DNA from: Methanothrix sp.
GTDB lineage: Archaea; Halobacteriota; Methanosarcinia; Methanotrichales; Methanotrichaceae
Reading direction: 5' to 3'
NCBI RefSeq assembly: GCF_016706325.1
Contig: NZ_JADJJX010000001.1
Span: 186,001-250,000, forward strand
Length of the DNA stretch: 64,000 bases
The notes under the pieces were generated by a model. That model was not told the origin of the DNA. It saw only the letters and a program-made list of their open reading frames with translations, and did not search any database. A program made the translations under genes and the position numbers. The first letter of the stretch is position 1, and each line of letters starts with the position of its first letter. This document shows, one piece after another, positions 18,015-25,734 of this stretch.

Positions 18015-18112
18015 AGGGAGAGCAGCGCTTTTGCTTTTCTTATCTCTTCTGCAATTGCATCCTTTCTCTCAATAACCCCCCGCCACTCAAAAAAGTCTTG
18101 AGGGTCTCCCAT
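18011..18112 (-). CDS. 33-residue ORF coupled to the truncated DUF6516-like gene
   Basis: A GGAGAG site precedes the ATG at 18112. The product (MGDPQDFFEWRGVIERKD, then a charged helix rich in Glu, Lys and Ala) ends with a TGA that overlaps the next start. It could be an antitoxin remnant or the N-terminal part of a larger fused protein. I do not recognise it. Confidence 0.35.
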   Translation of the reverse strand: MGDPQDFFEWRGVIERKDAIAEEIRKAKALLSL

Positions 18113-18122
18113 CTCTCCGCTC

Positions 18123-18566
18123 TCAAATGTACAGAAGGCGGTTGAGGATCTCTATCGCCTCTCGCGGATCTCTCGCTTTCATCGTTCCTGCTATATCCCA
18201 GCTCTCCAGGCTGATGACAGGTCTGTTCATCTTCAGGGCCAGGGCGATCTCAGAGAGAGTGCCATATCCGCCGGGCAGAGCGATGACCGCATCTGAGCTT
18301 CTCACAATTATGGCATTCCTGGCGTGCCCCATACCGGTGGCGATTTTTATGCCCACATGGGGATTGGCATCTCCTCTCTCTCCGGGCAGAATTCCCACCA
18401 CAGTTCCTCCCGCCTCAGCCGATCCCCGGCATGCCGCCTCCATCCCACCACCCAGGCCACCGCAAAGGAGGGTGTGCCCCTCTTCTGCCAGGAGCCTGCC
18501 CAGCTCCTCTGCCATCTCCCGAACGTGAAGGCTGCATTCTCCGCCACCCACTACTGCTATCTGCAT
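18123..18566 (-). CDS. LOG/TIGR00725-family Rossmann nucleotide-binding protein
   Basis: The start at 18566 (MQIAVVGGGECS) is chosen because the first beta strand of the Rossmann fold begins there and a GGGAAGAG site precedes it. An upstream in-frame start at 18668 would add 34 Ser/Gly-rich residues without homology. The 147-residue protein has LLCGGLGGGMEAACRG and the PGGYGTLSE motif that defines the LOG/DprA-like SLOG superfamily. Relatives act as cytokinin-type phosphoribohydrolases or bind nucleotides or cofactors. The ligand here is unknown. Confidence 0.8.
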   Translation of the reverse strand: MQIAVVGGGECSLHVREMAEELGRLLAEEGHTLLCGGLGGGMEAACRGSAEAGGTVVGILPGERGDANPHVGIKIATGMGHARNAIIVRSSDAVIALPGGYGTLSEIALALKMNRPVISLESWDIAGTMKARDPREAIEILNRLLYI

Positions 18567-18756
18567 TCTGACTCTTCCCTGGATTTCAGTCCGCTCATTT
18601 ATCTCATTTGCTGCTCCTGCCCCGCCGGACGGGCTGCCTGTGCCGGTCTGATATGAAAGATGAGACATAGCCCTCTTAAATCTATCTGTCCCATGTGCTC
18701 CGGCCAGCCTGCAGAATCTTCAGCATCCCCGGCATTTATTATATGCAGCCCAAACG

Positions 18757-18768
18757 TATAAATATAAT
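18757..18768 (+). promoter_or_regulatory. TATA box for the secreted-protein gene at 18815
   Basis: TATAAATATAAT in a GC-richer context, about 50 bases before the ATG. It fits a transcription start near 18790 and a short leader containing a GGGGTAAG ribosome-binding site. Confidence 0.65.
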
Positions 18769-18814
18769 TAGGTACTAGTGTGATCGGAATCCGATGGATT
18801 CAGGGGGTAAGACA

Positions 18815-19261
18815 ATGAAGATAAAAGGGTTTGCATTGCCTTTAGTTTTGGCAGCTCTGATAATGCCTGCCATCGCTCAGGCGCCTTTTGGCTATGGCGG
18901 GGTGGATATTCTGGGAAGGAATGGAGGAATATTTGAATCGGAAGCTTCAGCCTTGAAATTCCCGGATTATGCAGATGTCAATATGGACATTCTGAATATC
19001 GGAAATGATCGGGCTTTGGCCATTGGTCCAGGGATAGATCCCATTGCCACCAACAATCTGCTGATCAAGAAGAATCAGGATTCAGGAGATTGCGAATGCT
19101 GTTACGGGCGCCCGCCGATAAATGGCAGCACAGGATCTAACTGTATGGATTGCTGCTATAAGGTCAATATCGATCAGATCAATGTTGGCAACCGGGACGC
19201 CATTGCATTCGGACTGTCTGAGGCCACCAATAACGTCAAGATCGTTGCCAATCAGCAGTGA
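18815..19261 (+). CDS. Small secreted Cys-rich protein with an internal duplication
   Basis: The ATG at 18815 follows GGGGTAAGAC and opens a signal peptide (MKIKGFALPLVLAALIMP, cleavage near AQA). The 148-residue product holds two similar segments: VNMDILNIGNDRALAIG...TNNLLIKKNQ and VNIDQINVGNRDAIAFG...TNNVKIVANQ. They are separated by a cysteine cluster (CECCYG ... CMDCCYK). The duplicated IGN/VGN-A-A-x-G-TNN pattern suggests a small repeated beta structure with a disulfide or metal knot between the halves. It is probably surface or extracellular. The function is unknown and I recognise no family. Confidence 0.65.
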   Translation: MKIKGFALPLVLAALIMPAIAQAPFGYGGVDILGRNGGIFESEASALKFPDYADVNMDILNIGNDRALAIGPGIDPIATNNLLIKKNQDSGDCECCYGRPPINGSTGSNCMDCCYKVNIDQINVGNRDAIAFGLSEATNNVKIVANQQ

Positions 19262-19341
19262 CGGGCCAGATCCAATAATACATAGCCCAATAAATAGACG
19301 AATATACCCCCATTCCCTCTGGGGCGGTGGGAGGAGACACC

Positions 19342-19348
19342 TTTTTTT
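19342..19348 (+). terminator. T7 tract downstream of 18815 gene
   Basis: A run of seven T about 80 bases after the stop codon, following a C/G-rich stretch. It is a plausible archaeal terminator. Confidence 0.35.
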
Positions 19349-19457
19349 AATTCTTTGCTCTCTGCAGTACAATACAATTGCCACAAAAAGGTTTGGCTAG
19401 GTCCCCCCCTTACATCCGCTCCATATGCCCGCAAACTCCTCACCCGGCAAAGGCCGG

Positions 19458-19802
19458 TCAGCCCTCATCCCGGTAGCCGGTGGTGACGTTCTCGAAGAGC
19501 TCTCTTAATCTGCCCGCAATCTCCGGGGAAAGCCTTCTTTCAACTGCATCCAGGAAAATCTCCGCACATTGTGGAGCAATACAAAGCAGGCATTCTGAGC
19601 CGTCCATGGCCCGCTCTGCCAGATACTTGAGATCCTTATCAGAGAGCTTCTCCAACCGGGACAGGAAGTCATCCCTGTCGCTGATATAGTACCTGGAGAT
19701 GGATGCCAGCAAGCTGCCCGCTTCCCCCTTTTCAGTCTCCTCTGCCCGGGGTTTGATCAGCTTTTTCAGTATGTGGATATCCTTTCGGTTGAGCTTTTTC
19801 AT
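19458..19802 (-). CDS. Conserved hypothetical helical protein
   Basis: The 114-residue protein is predicted from composition to be almost entirely helical and charged. It starts MKKLNRKDIHILKKLI, with LSRLEKLSDKDLKYLAERA in the middle and a CLLCIAPQC segment near residue 72-80 whose three Cys may bind a metal. No signal peptide or membrane segment is seen. Codon use matches the core genes. It stands alone. No family is recognised. Confidence 0.55.
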   Translation of the reverse strand: MKKLNRKDIHILKKLIKPRAEETEKGEAGSLLASISRYYISDRDDFLSRLEKLSDKDLKYLAERAMDGSECLLCIAPQCAEIFLDAVERRLSPEIAGRLRELFENVTTGYRDEG

Positions 19803-19982
19803 CCTTCATCACCCAGCATCATCTATTATTGCCCCTTTTCCTTAAATCCCTATTCCATGGAAGATGAGATATTTTCGATGCTCTTCTCTTCAAAGATCCA
19901 TCTATCTGATCCCGGATGCCTGCTGGATCGTTCTGATCGTCTGACAAGATCTATAAGTTATTAGATCCATAATCCTTATTGT

Positions 19983-20834
19983 ATGGCAGGAGTCCTGCAT
20001 ATAAAAACAGATCCTTGCGCCAGGCTAATGCCTCTGGTTCTCTTAGCAGCTGCTCTTGCTATGAGCATCGCCTCGGCAGAAAGGCTGGATGCTGATTCAT
20101 TTGCCAGCAGCCCCATCAAAACCTATGGCTATCGGATCATTAATTCTTATCCCCATGATCCATCTGCTTTCACCCAGGGCCTGGTCTATGACAATGGCGT
20201 ATTCTATGAGGGGACAGGCCTGTACGGCCAGTCCAGCCTCCGCCGGGTCGATATCCAGAGCGGAAGGGTTATGGATATGGCTCGGCTGGAGGATGAGTTC
20301 TTTGCCGAGGGCATAACCATCTGGGAGGAGAGCATAATCCAGCTCACCTGGCAGTCCTTTAAGGGCTTTGTCTGGGATAAAGAGAATCTGAGCCGAACGG
20401 GAAGCTTCATCTACCAGACTGAGGGCTGGGGGCTGACCTCAGATGGTGAGAGGCTGATCATGAGCGATGGCTCTGATCTCCTTCATCTTCTCGATCCAAA
20501 CGATTTCTCACTGCTGGGAAGCATAAGGGTAACGGCAAACGGAGAGCCTGTCAGGGGGCTGAATGAGTTGGAGTACGTAAATGGCATGATCTATGCCAAC
20601 CTCTGGCCCAGCAACTGGATTGCAATCATATCCCTGGATACAGGCATAGTGACTGCAAGGATAAACCTCTCCTCCATCCTGGATGAGGCAGGCATCCAGA
20701 AGAAGAAGGTTGACGTATTGAATGGCATAGCCTATGATCCAATAGATGACCGGCTCTTTGTTACTGGAAAGCTCTGGCCCAGGCTATTTCAGATCGAGCT
20801 GGTAGATCTTTCAGATCGAGCTGGTAGAGGATGA
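19983..20834 (+). CDS. Glutaminyl-peptide cyclotransferase (glutamine cyclotransferase), secreted
   Basis: The enzyme converts N-terminal Gln of peptides to pyroglutamate. A signal peptide (LVLLAAALAMSIASA) is followed by the five-bladed propeller of the PF05096 family. Signatures are YPHDPSAFTQGLVYDNGVFYEGTG, the EGITIW and TWQS blades, EGWGLTSDG, and NELEYVNGMIYANLW. Family length is usually 250-270 residues. The C-terminus is odd: a 22-bp unit is duplicated in tandem (20787-20808, 20809-20830), which repeats FQIELV in DNA and shifts the frame. The protein therefore ends ELVDLSDRAGRG instead of continuing ELVEDEKREL. Activity is probably retained because the change is terminal. Confidence 0.88.
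   Translation: MAGVLHIKTDPCARLMPLVLLAAALAMSIASAERLDADSFASSPIKTYGYRIINSYPHDPSAFTQGLVYDNGVFYEGTGLYGQSSLRRVDIQSGRVMDMARLEDEFFAEGITIWEESIIQLTWQSFKGFVWDKENLSRTGSFIYQTEGWGLTSDGERLIMSDGSDLLHLLDPNDFSLLGSIRVTANGEPVRGLNELEYVNGMIYANLWPSNWIAIISLDTGIVTARINLSSILDEAGIQKKKVDVLNGIAYDPIDDRLFVTGKLWPRLFQIELVDLSDRAGRG
20787..20830 (+). repeat. 22-bp tandem duplication in the cyclotransferase 3' end
   Basis: TTTCAGATCGAGCTGGTAGA occurs at 20787-20806 and again at 20809-20828, period 22. Because 22 is not a multiple of three, the second copy is read in another frame. Confidence 0.92.
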
Positions 20835-20873
20835 GAAAAGAGAATTAAAAAAAAGCTTAAGCTATTGCACTCC

Positions 20874-20904
20874 AAAAAAAATGTTCTGCGGCCGCAAGGC
20901 CGCA
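20874..20904 (-). terminator. Hairpin plus T8 after the lamin-tail gene
   Basis: Seven bases after the minus-strand stop, TGCGGCC-TTGC-GGCCGCA can form a 7-bp stem with a tetraloop. It is followed by a run of eight T, which looks like an intrinsic-terminator arrangement. Confidence 0.6.
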
Positions 20905-20911
20905 TCAGGCT

Positions 20912-21709
20912 CTAGTACTGGATCAGGTCCTTCCAGGGATCGACATAAACGGTTGCTACCGGTACAGGAGCTGTGGTCACATCATAGCTAGCAATGATCC
21001 TTCCCGCAGCATCCTTCAGGGTCACGATATTATCGATCCAGAGAGGCTCAGTGCTGTTGGTATAGATGTCAGTGGCCGTCCCGTCGCCTGTTCCCTCATG
21101 AACCTTGATTGATTTGCCATCCTCCAGGACAAGCACAGGGAAGATGAAGGTTGTAGTCCCCGCCGATTCCAAGGACCAGGCAGTCAGGTTCCACTCCCCA
21201 ACAGCCTCATTGGTCACCTGGACATACCTGTCCTCTGGGGTATCAATTACCTTGGTGATGGTCACCTTCACCGAGGGCGTGGGCACACCAGAATCCCGGC
21301 TGAATACAGCAGCCTGGTCTGCGGATGTGGTCACATCGGAATAGCCCCCCGGAAGCCCTTTGCCCAAGGTGGCGGAGGTGCCGGCGACAAACTTGGAGAG
21401 CTGCTTGAACCTTGATACCGGTTCAGTCACCGCAGGGACCTCTGTCACCGGCGGCTCTACAACAGCCTCATCTGTAACAACCTCATCTGCAACAGCTCCA
21501 GCCTGGGCCTCTGTGACATTGATGGGCTCAATGGCGGCCACAGCGGTGATGTTGGTCATATTTGTGACATTGGTGACGTTCGTGAGATTGGTGATGTTAG
21601 TGATATTCGTATCTGCAGGGGCAGCAACCTCTGCTGCATCTTGAGCGATGACCAGCCCGGCAGAGAATGCCACCATCATCGATAGTATCAACATGCCTGT
21701 ACACTTCAT
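20912..21709 (-). CDS. Secreted lamin-tail-domain protein with an N-x-T sequon run
   Basis: A GAGGT site is best spaced for the second Met (21709). A signal peptide ends near VIAQ. Residues about 35-58 are seven consecutive N-x-T sequons (NIT NIT NLT NVT NVT NMT NIT). A Val/Glu/Pro/Thr-rich linker follows. Residues 150-260 form a lamin-tail-like beta-sandwich (RYVQVTNEAVGEWNLTAWSL, then IFPVLVLEDGKSIKVHEG). Such LTD modules occur in archaeal and bacterial extracellular proteins. The sequon run would be a dense glycosylation site for archaeal N-glycosylation. It neighbours another sequon-run gene (21908). Confidence 0.75.
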   Translation of the reverse strand: MKCTGMLILSMMVAFSAGLVIAQDAAEVAAPADTNITNITNLTNVTNVTNMTNITAVAAIEPINVTEAQAGAVADEVVTDEAVVEPPVTEVPAVTEPVSRFKQLSKFVAGTSATLGKGLPGGYSDVTTSADQAAVFSRDSGVPTPSVKVTITKVIDTPEDRYVQVTNEAVGEWNLTAWSLESAGTTTFIFPVLVLEDGKSIKVHEGTGDGTATDIYTNSTEPLWIDNIVTLKDAAGRIIASYDVTTAPVPVATVYVDPWKDLIQY

Positions 21710-21907
21710 ATTCATACCTCAATCAAATCGTATTCGAAGAAAAATATAAGCCTTTCTTAAAGCTTCTGTTGGTCCATTCATTGCGGCAATATAATTCAAT
21801 GCTGTTTATGGCTTTCAGATAAAAATGTGTGGCGGGAGAACATCAAGCCTCTTTTCATCTCCTTTGGGGATCCTCCGAGGCTGAGACTCCTGCTTCTGTG
21901 ATTTGAT

Positions 21908-22168
21908 TTACTTATTGACGGACTCAATAGCGACGGTTTCGGTCTCAATAGTTGCATTGATCACATCGGTCATGTTGGTCATATTGGTCATATTGGTCAT
22001 GTTGGTCATGTTAGTCATGTTAGTCATATTGGTCATGTTGCTCATGTTCAAAGAGGCGTTTTGGCTGGCATTCAGGGTTTCGTTCAGCACTTCCTCGCTC
22101 AGGGCAGCTCCAATAGATAGAGCTATCAAGAGGAAGAAGAGTACAAGTCCGCTTGATGCTTTGCTCAT
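21908..22168 (-). CDS. Small secreted protein made mostly of N-glycosylation sequons
   Basis: The 86-residue precursor has a good GGAGTGTG site and a signal peptide (GLVLFFLLIALSIGAALS). The mature part of about 60 residues holds NET, NAS, NAS, NMS, eight consecutive NMT and NAT, so 13 possible N-glycosylation sites. It could act as a mucin-like, heavily glycosylated peptide at the cell surface. The NMT run derives from a 9-bp tandem repeat. No homologous domain is recognised. Confidence 0.65.
   Translation of the reverse strand: MSKASSGLVLFFLLIALSIGAALSEEVLNETLNASQNASLNMSNMTNMTNMTNMTNMTNMTNMTNMTDVINATIETETVAIESVNK
21971..22048. repeat. 9-bp tandem repeat coding for N-M-T
   Basis: About nine units of CATGTTGGT (variants CATATTGGT, CATGTTAGT) run head to tail. 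The period is in frame with the minus-strand gene, so slippage would add or remove sequons without breaking the protein. Confidence 0.9.
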
Positions 22169-22368
22169 AGTTCACACTCCATTTTGTAATGAGTAATAGG
22201 AAATTATTTATCGAATATAAACGTTTCCGTGATAGAATATGCATCGCTTGGATAAAAGGTGAATTGCTCAGCAAAAGACCTCTTTTCCGGCCCAAAATCC
22301 GCTGAGAACGATACCGCTTTATGAAGATTTTAATGGGCAATCCATTCCATTCCATCAACATTTTTTAT

Positions 22369-24009
22369 TTAAGTTCTATTATAAGATACACAGCCCTCTA
22401 CAAATTTTTCTACTGATAATGAATAGAAATGAGCATGTAGATATCCAGCCATGGTATTCTTCTCCACCAGGCCATCTTTGCCCTTGCCAATCCCCTTCCC
22501 CCGGGAAAGCCTCAGACAGCAGCGAGCATCTCTGTCGCATTCGCAGCGCGAATAATGAAACTCATGCCCGCGAAGGCTCCTGCCCACATCAGCCAGAGGA
22601 TTGCTCCCCGAGAACTCTGCCTCCACATAGCCAAGGGCCATGAGCCTCTTCTCCATGAAGGTGGTAACGGGAAGGGCACCCACCATTCTAAAAGAACCAG
22701 CCTCAGATTCCAGGCTTTCTCCCAGATACATCAGGCCACCGCACTCCCCATAGATGGGCATTTCGTACTCAGAGGCCTCCTTGATCTGTCTTTTTGCAGG
22801 AGCCCTCTCCAGCTCAGAGGCATACAGCTCCGGATAGCCTCCCCCGATGTACAGCCCTCCCACATCAGGCAACTGATCCTCCAGTGGGCTGAAGTAGACC
22901 AGTTCAGCCCCCTGCCTCTCCAGCTCCAAGAGGTTCTCATGATAATAGAAGCAAAATGCCCGGTCCTTGGCCACCCCGATTCTCACCGCCCCCTCTTTGC
23001 CTTCTCTGCCTGATCCGCCTGCCTTTTCTGCTATTTCTGTATTTGCTGCTCTTCCTGTACTTGCTGCTCTTACTGTTCTTACTGCTGCTGCATCATACTG
23101 CTCAGCAGAGCCGGCCATCGCAGGGGGGCGAACGCGGTCTGGAAGGCTGAGAATCGCATCGATATCAGCATTCCTCTCCAGTATGGATGCTAAGAGCCCC
23201 GGATCATGATCCTTCTCGAAGCCCATGACCAGTCCCAGATGGCGGCTCTTCATTCCGATCTCTTTATCGCGGGGCAGGGCTCCAAAGATGGGACTGCGCA
23301 GGCAGCTTCTGAGCATATCCAGATGTCGCGGGCTTCCCACCCGGTTGAGTATCGTCCCTGCCAACTTCACCCCTGGATCGTAACTGGAAAACCCCAACTC
23401 CATGGCGGCAGCACTTCGCGACATGCCATGCACATTGATCACCAGGAGAACGGGTATATCCAGGATCTTGGCCACCTGGGCGGAGCTGCCTATCTCTGTG
23501 CCACCCATGCCGTCGAAAAGGCCCATCACCCCCTCTACCACTGCCACATCCGCCCCCCCCAAGGCAGAGAAGAATGAGCGCCTGACCCCCTCCTCGCCCA
23601 TCATGAAGGGGTCCAAATTGAGTGAAGGCCGGCCACAGATAGCAGTGTGATGGGAAGGATCGATGAAGTCCGGGCCCACCTTGAAGGGCTGAACCACCAG
23701 GCCACGGGCGCGGAGGGCAGCCATCAGGCCCAGGGTGATGGTGGTCTTGCCAACACCGCTGTGGGTGCCGGCGATGAGCACTGCCGGAATTGCCTCATTC
23801 CATGACCTCTCCGATGAACCCTCGGATGGCATTCCTGATGGCCCCACTGATGGCCCTCCTGATGTCCCTTCTGATGTCCCTTCTGATGTCCCTTCTGATG
23901 TCCCTTCTGATGTCCCTTCTGATGTCCTCTCTGATGTCCTCTCTAATGTCTTACCCTCTGAGATTCCTGATGATCCTTCTGATGAGCTTTCCGTTGACCT
24001 CTCCCGCAT
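22369..24009 (-). CDS. cfbB: Ni-sirohydrochlorin/cobyrinate a,c-diamide synthase
   Basis: This glutamine-dependent amidase amidates the a and c acetate groups of Ni-sirohydrochlorin (coenzyme F430 route) or cobyrinate. The Walker A loop AGTHSGVGKTTI, VGPDFIDPSHH, EGVMGLFDG, and the GATase half with YGECGGLMYLG (nucleophile Cys) and HEFHYS are all present. The ATG at 24009 gives 546 residues. The first 60 or so residues are a low-complexity Ser/Glu/Gly/Thr leader built from a 12-bp repeat. ATG 23832 would remove most of it. A further Ala-rich linker lies between the domains (about 385-420). CfbB versus CbiA cannot be separated by eye, and the methanogen setting favours F430. Confidence 0.88.
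   Translation of the reverse strand: MRERSTESSSEGSSGISEGKTLERTSERTSEGTSEGTSEGTSEGTSEGTSGGPSVGPSGMPSEGSSERSWNEAIPAVLIAGTHSGVGKTTITLGLMAALRARGLVVQPFKVGPDFIDPSHHTAICGRPSLNLDPFMMGEEGVRRSFFSALGGADVAVVEGVMGLFDGMGGTEIGSSAQVAKILDIPVLLVINVHGMSRSAAAMELGFSSYDPGVKLAGTILNRVGSPRHLDMLRSCLRSPIFGALPRDKEIGMKSRHLGLVMGFEKDHDPGLLASILERNADIDAILSLPDRVRPPAMAGSAEQYDAAAVRTVRAASTGRAANTEIAEKAGGSGREGKEGAVRIGVAKDRAFCFYYHENLLELERQGAELVYFSPLEDQLPDVGGLYIGGGYPELYASELERAPAKRQIKEASEYEMPIYGECGGLMYLGESLESEAGSFRMVGALPVTTFMEKRLMALGYVEAEFSGSNPLADVGRSLRGHEFHYSRCECDRDARCCLRLSRGKGIGKGKDGLVEKNTMAGYLHAHFYSLSVEKFVEGCVSYNRT
23837..23944. repeat. 12-bp tandem repeat at the cfbB 5' end
   Basis: Nine units of GATGTCCCTTCT or close variants; those at 23861-23920 are identical. 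On the minus strand it encodes repeats of S-E-G-T in the cfbB leader, in frame. Confidence 0.93.
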
Positions 24010-24097
24010 TATTTCCGACCTGCCTTTCTGCGATTGCTGTGGATATGAGGCTCTCTTCTCCGGCAAGGATATTAATACGCTGGCCGATCCCTTCTGC

Positions 24098-24838
24098 ATG
24101 CTGGTTGGGGTAATCAAGAGAGGAAAATATGGCGAGCGCCTGCTGGAGACAATAAAGGCCCGCACCGACTTCCAGGTGGTGTCGGTGGAGGTCCCGGAGA
24201 TCCTGCCGGGATTCATCGAGGACCCGGAGGAGTTCGTCCGCGATCTGAATTTCGATCCACAGATATTCAAGGCGGATCTGCTCATTCTCTACACATTCCA
24301 TCCGGACCTCACCCCTGAGATCGTCCGCCTGGCCGGGAAAGCCCATGTCAAAGCAGTCATCATCCCAGGAGGCATAGGCCGGGCGGGCTCCATCGATGAG
24401 CTGGAGAGGATCGCTGAGGAGTACAACATTCACATCGAGGTCGATGAGATCTGCTGCACTCTGGAGGAGTGTGGCGTCCCGGCGATCGATCAGTTCGCCG
24501 AGAAGCTGGGAAAGCCGGAGCTAGAGGTGGAGACCGAGGATGGCAGGATCAGCCGGGTGCATGTCCTGCGCGGCTCTCCCTGTGGAGCGACATGGCATGC
24601 CGCTTCCAGCATTTTGGGAAAGACTGTGGCCGAGGCCCCCTCACTTACTGGCCTGTTCTGCCAGCAGTATCCCTGTCGCGCAGTGAGGGGAGGTCCGGGA
24701 GGCATCCACACCTCAGGGGACCTGCACAAGGATGCCATGGAGAGGGCATTGGGCCAGGAGACAAGGCTCGTTCTTCCTGAACAGTCCAGGCCCATCAAGA
24801 TCGAGCCGGGTAAGAGGGTCAGGAAATCGGAAGGGTAA
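24098..24838 (+). CDS. DUF166 (PF02593) family protein
   Basis: The homology starts at MLVGVIKRGKYGERLLE, so the ATG at 24098 is chosen although the frame is open back to 23735 through the cfbB repeat on the other strand. The 246-residue product has DLLILYTFHPDLTPEI, VKAVIIPGG, a DEICCTLEECG Cys cluster and VLRGSPCGATWHAA. These are typical of DUF166, an archaeal family sometimes listed as thymidylate-synthase-like without proof. Cys pairs (CC, C, C, QQYPC) suggest a metal or Fe-S site. The stop overlaps the fumarase alpha start by one base (TAATG), so it is co-translated with it. The function is unknown. Confidence 0.8.
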   Translation: MLVGVIKRGKYGERLLETIKARTDFQVVSVEVPEILPGFIEDPEEFVRDLNFDPQIFKADLLILYTFHPDLTPEIVRLAGKAHVKAVIIPGGIGRAGSIDELERIAEEYNIHIEVDEICCTLEECGVPAIDQFAEKLGKPELEVETEDGRISRVHVLRGSPCGATWHAASSILGKTVAEAPSLTGLFCQQYPCRAVRGGPGGIHTSGDLHKDAMERALGQETRLVLPEQSRPIKIEPGKRVRKSEG

Positions 24839-25734
24839 TGGCGATCCATATGATCACCCCCATTCAGGTGACAGATGCCACCGTTCGCGCTCTATACCGG
24901 GCGGAGACTGCACTTCCTCCCTGGGTCCTGGAGAGCATAAGAGAAGGGCTGGAGAAGGAGAGCAATCCCCTGGCCCGCTCTCAATTGCAGTTCATGCTGG
25001 AGAACGTCGGCCTGGCTGAATCAAAGGGCCTGCCCCTCTGTCAGGATACCGGCCTTCCTATATTTCATGTGCAGATGGGTCGGGACCTTCTCTTAGACTT
25101 CGATCTCCAGGAGGCCATCGCTGAAGGGGTGAGGAGAGCGACTGCCCGGATCCCCCTCCGGCCCAATGCCGTCGATCCCCTGACGCGGAAGAACAGCCTG
25201 GACAACACCGGCCCTGGGATGCCAGATATAATCTTAGACCAGGTCCAGGGACAAAGCCTGAGGATCACTGCATTTCCCAAGGGAGCGGGATCTGAGAACA
25301 TGAGCCTGGTCATGATGCTCAATCCGGCAGACGACCCGCTCCAGTTCATCATCGATGCAGTCAGGGAGAGGGCGGCCAATGCCTGTCCTCCTCTGTTCCT
25401 GGGAATTGGGATTGGTGGAAGCTTCGATCTGGCCGCCCGCCTGGCCAAGAACGCTCTTCTCAATATGCACGCTCTGCAGCATTTCTCCCGGAAATCCTCT
25501 GATCGGGGTGGCTGTACTGCCCCTCCTGTGACCTCGCCGGAGGAGGTGGCAAGGCTTGAAGGGAGGCTCATGAAAGAGCTTAATGCCCTGGGCATCGGCC
25601 CCATGGGCCTGGGCGGAGATACCACAGTCCTAGGCCTGAGGATTGAGAAGGCGCTCTGCCACACAGCCTCCTTGCCGGTGGCCATAAACTTCCAGTGCTG
25701 GGCGAACAGAAGCGCCACCGAGGTGATCTTATGA
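24838..25734 (+). CDS. fumA: Class I fumarate hydratase, alpha (N-terminal) subunit
   Basis: Together with the next gene this makes an oxygen-sensitive [4Fe-4S] fumarase that interconverts fumarate and malate in the incomplete reductive TCA pathway of methanogens. The 298-residue subunit has the three cluster cysteines in recognisable settings: Cys68 (LPLCQDTGLP), Cys183 (ANACPPLFLG) and Cys274 (LCHTASLPVA). DNTGPGMPD and GLGGDTTVLG are also conserved. Archaeal fumarases of this class are split into two genes as here. The start overlaps the DUF166 stop, and the end overlaps the beta start (ATGA). Confidence 0.95.
   Translation: MAIHMITPIQVTDATVRALYRAETALPPWVLESIREGLEKESNPLARSQLQFMLENVGLAESKGLPLCQDTGLPIFHVQMGRDLLLDFDLQEAIAEGVRRATARIPLRPNAVDPLTRKNSLDNTGPGMPDIILDQVQGQSLRITAFPKGAGSENMSLVMMLNPADDPLQFIIDAVRERAANACPPLFLGIGIGGSFDLAARLAKNALLNMHALQHFSRKSSDRGGCTAPPVTSPEEVARLEGRLMKELNALGIGPMGLGGDTTVLGLRIEKALCHTASLPVAINFQCWANRSATEVIL

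Noticed and set aside
23735..24097. N-terminal 121-residue extension of the DUF166 frame
   Set aside because: It is the antisense reading of the cfbB leader and 12-bp repeat. DUF166 homology begins only at the ATG at 24098.
24010..24285. N-terminal 92-residue extension of the cfbB frame
   Set aside because: It lies antisense to the conserved part of DUF166 and has no similarity to amidotransferase domains.
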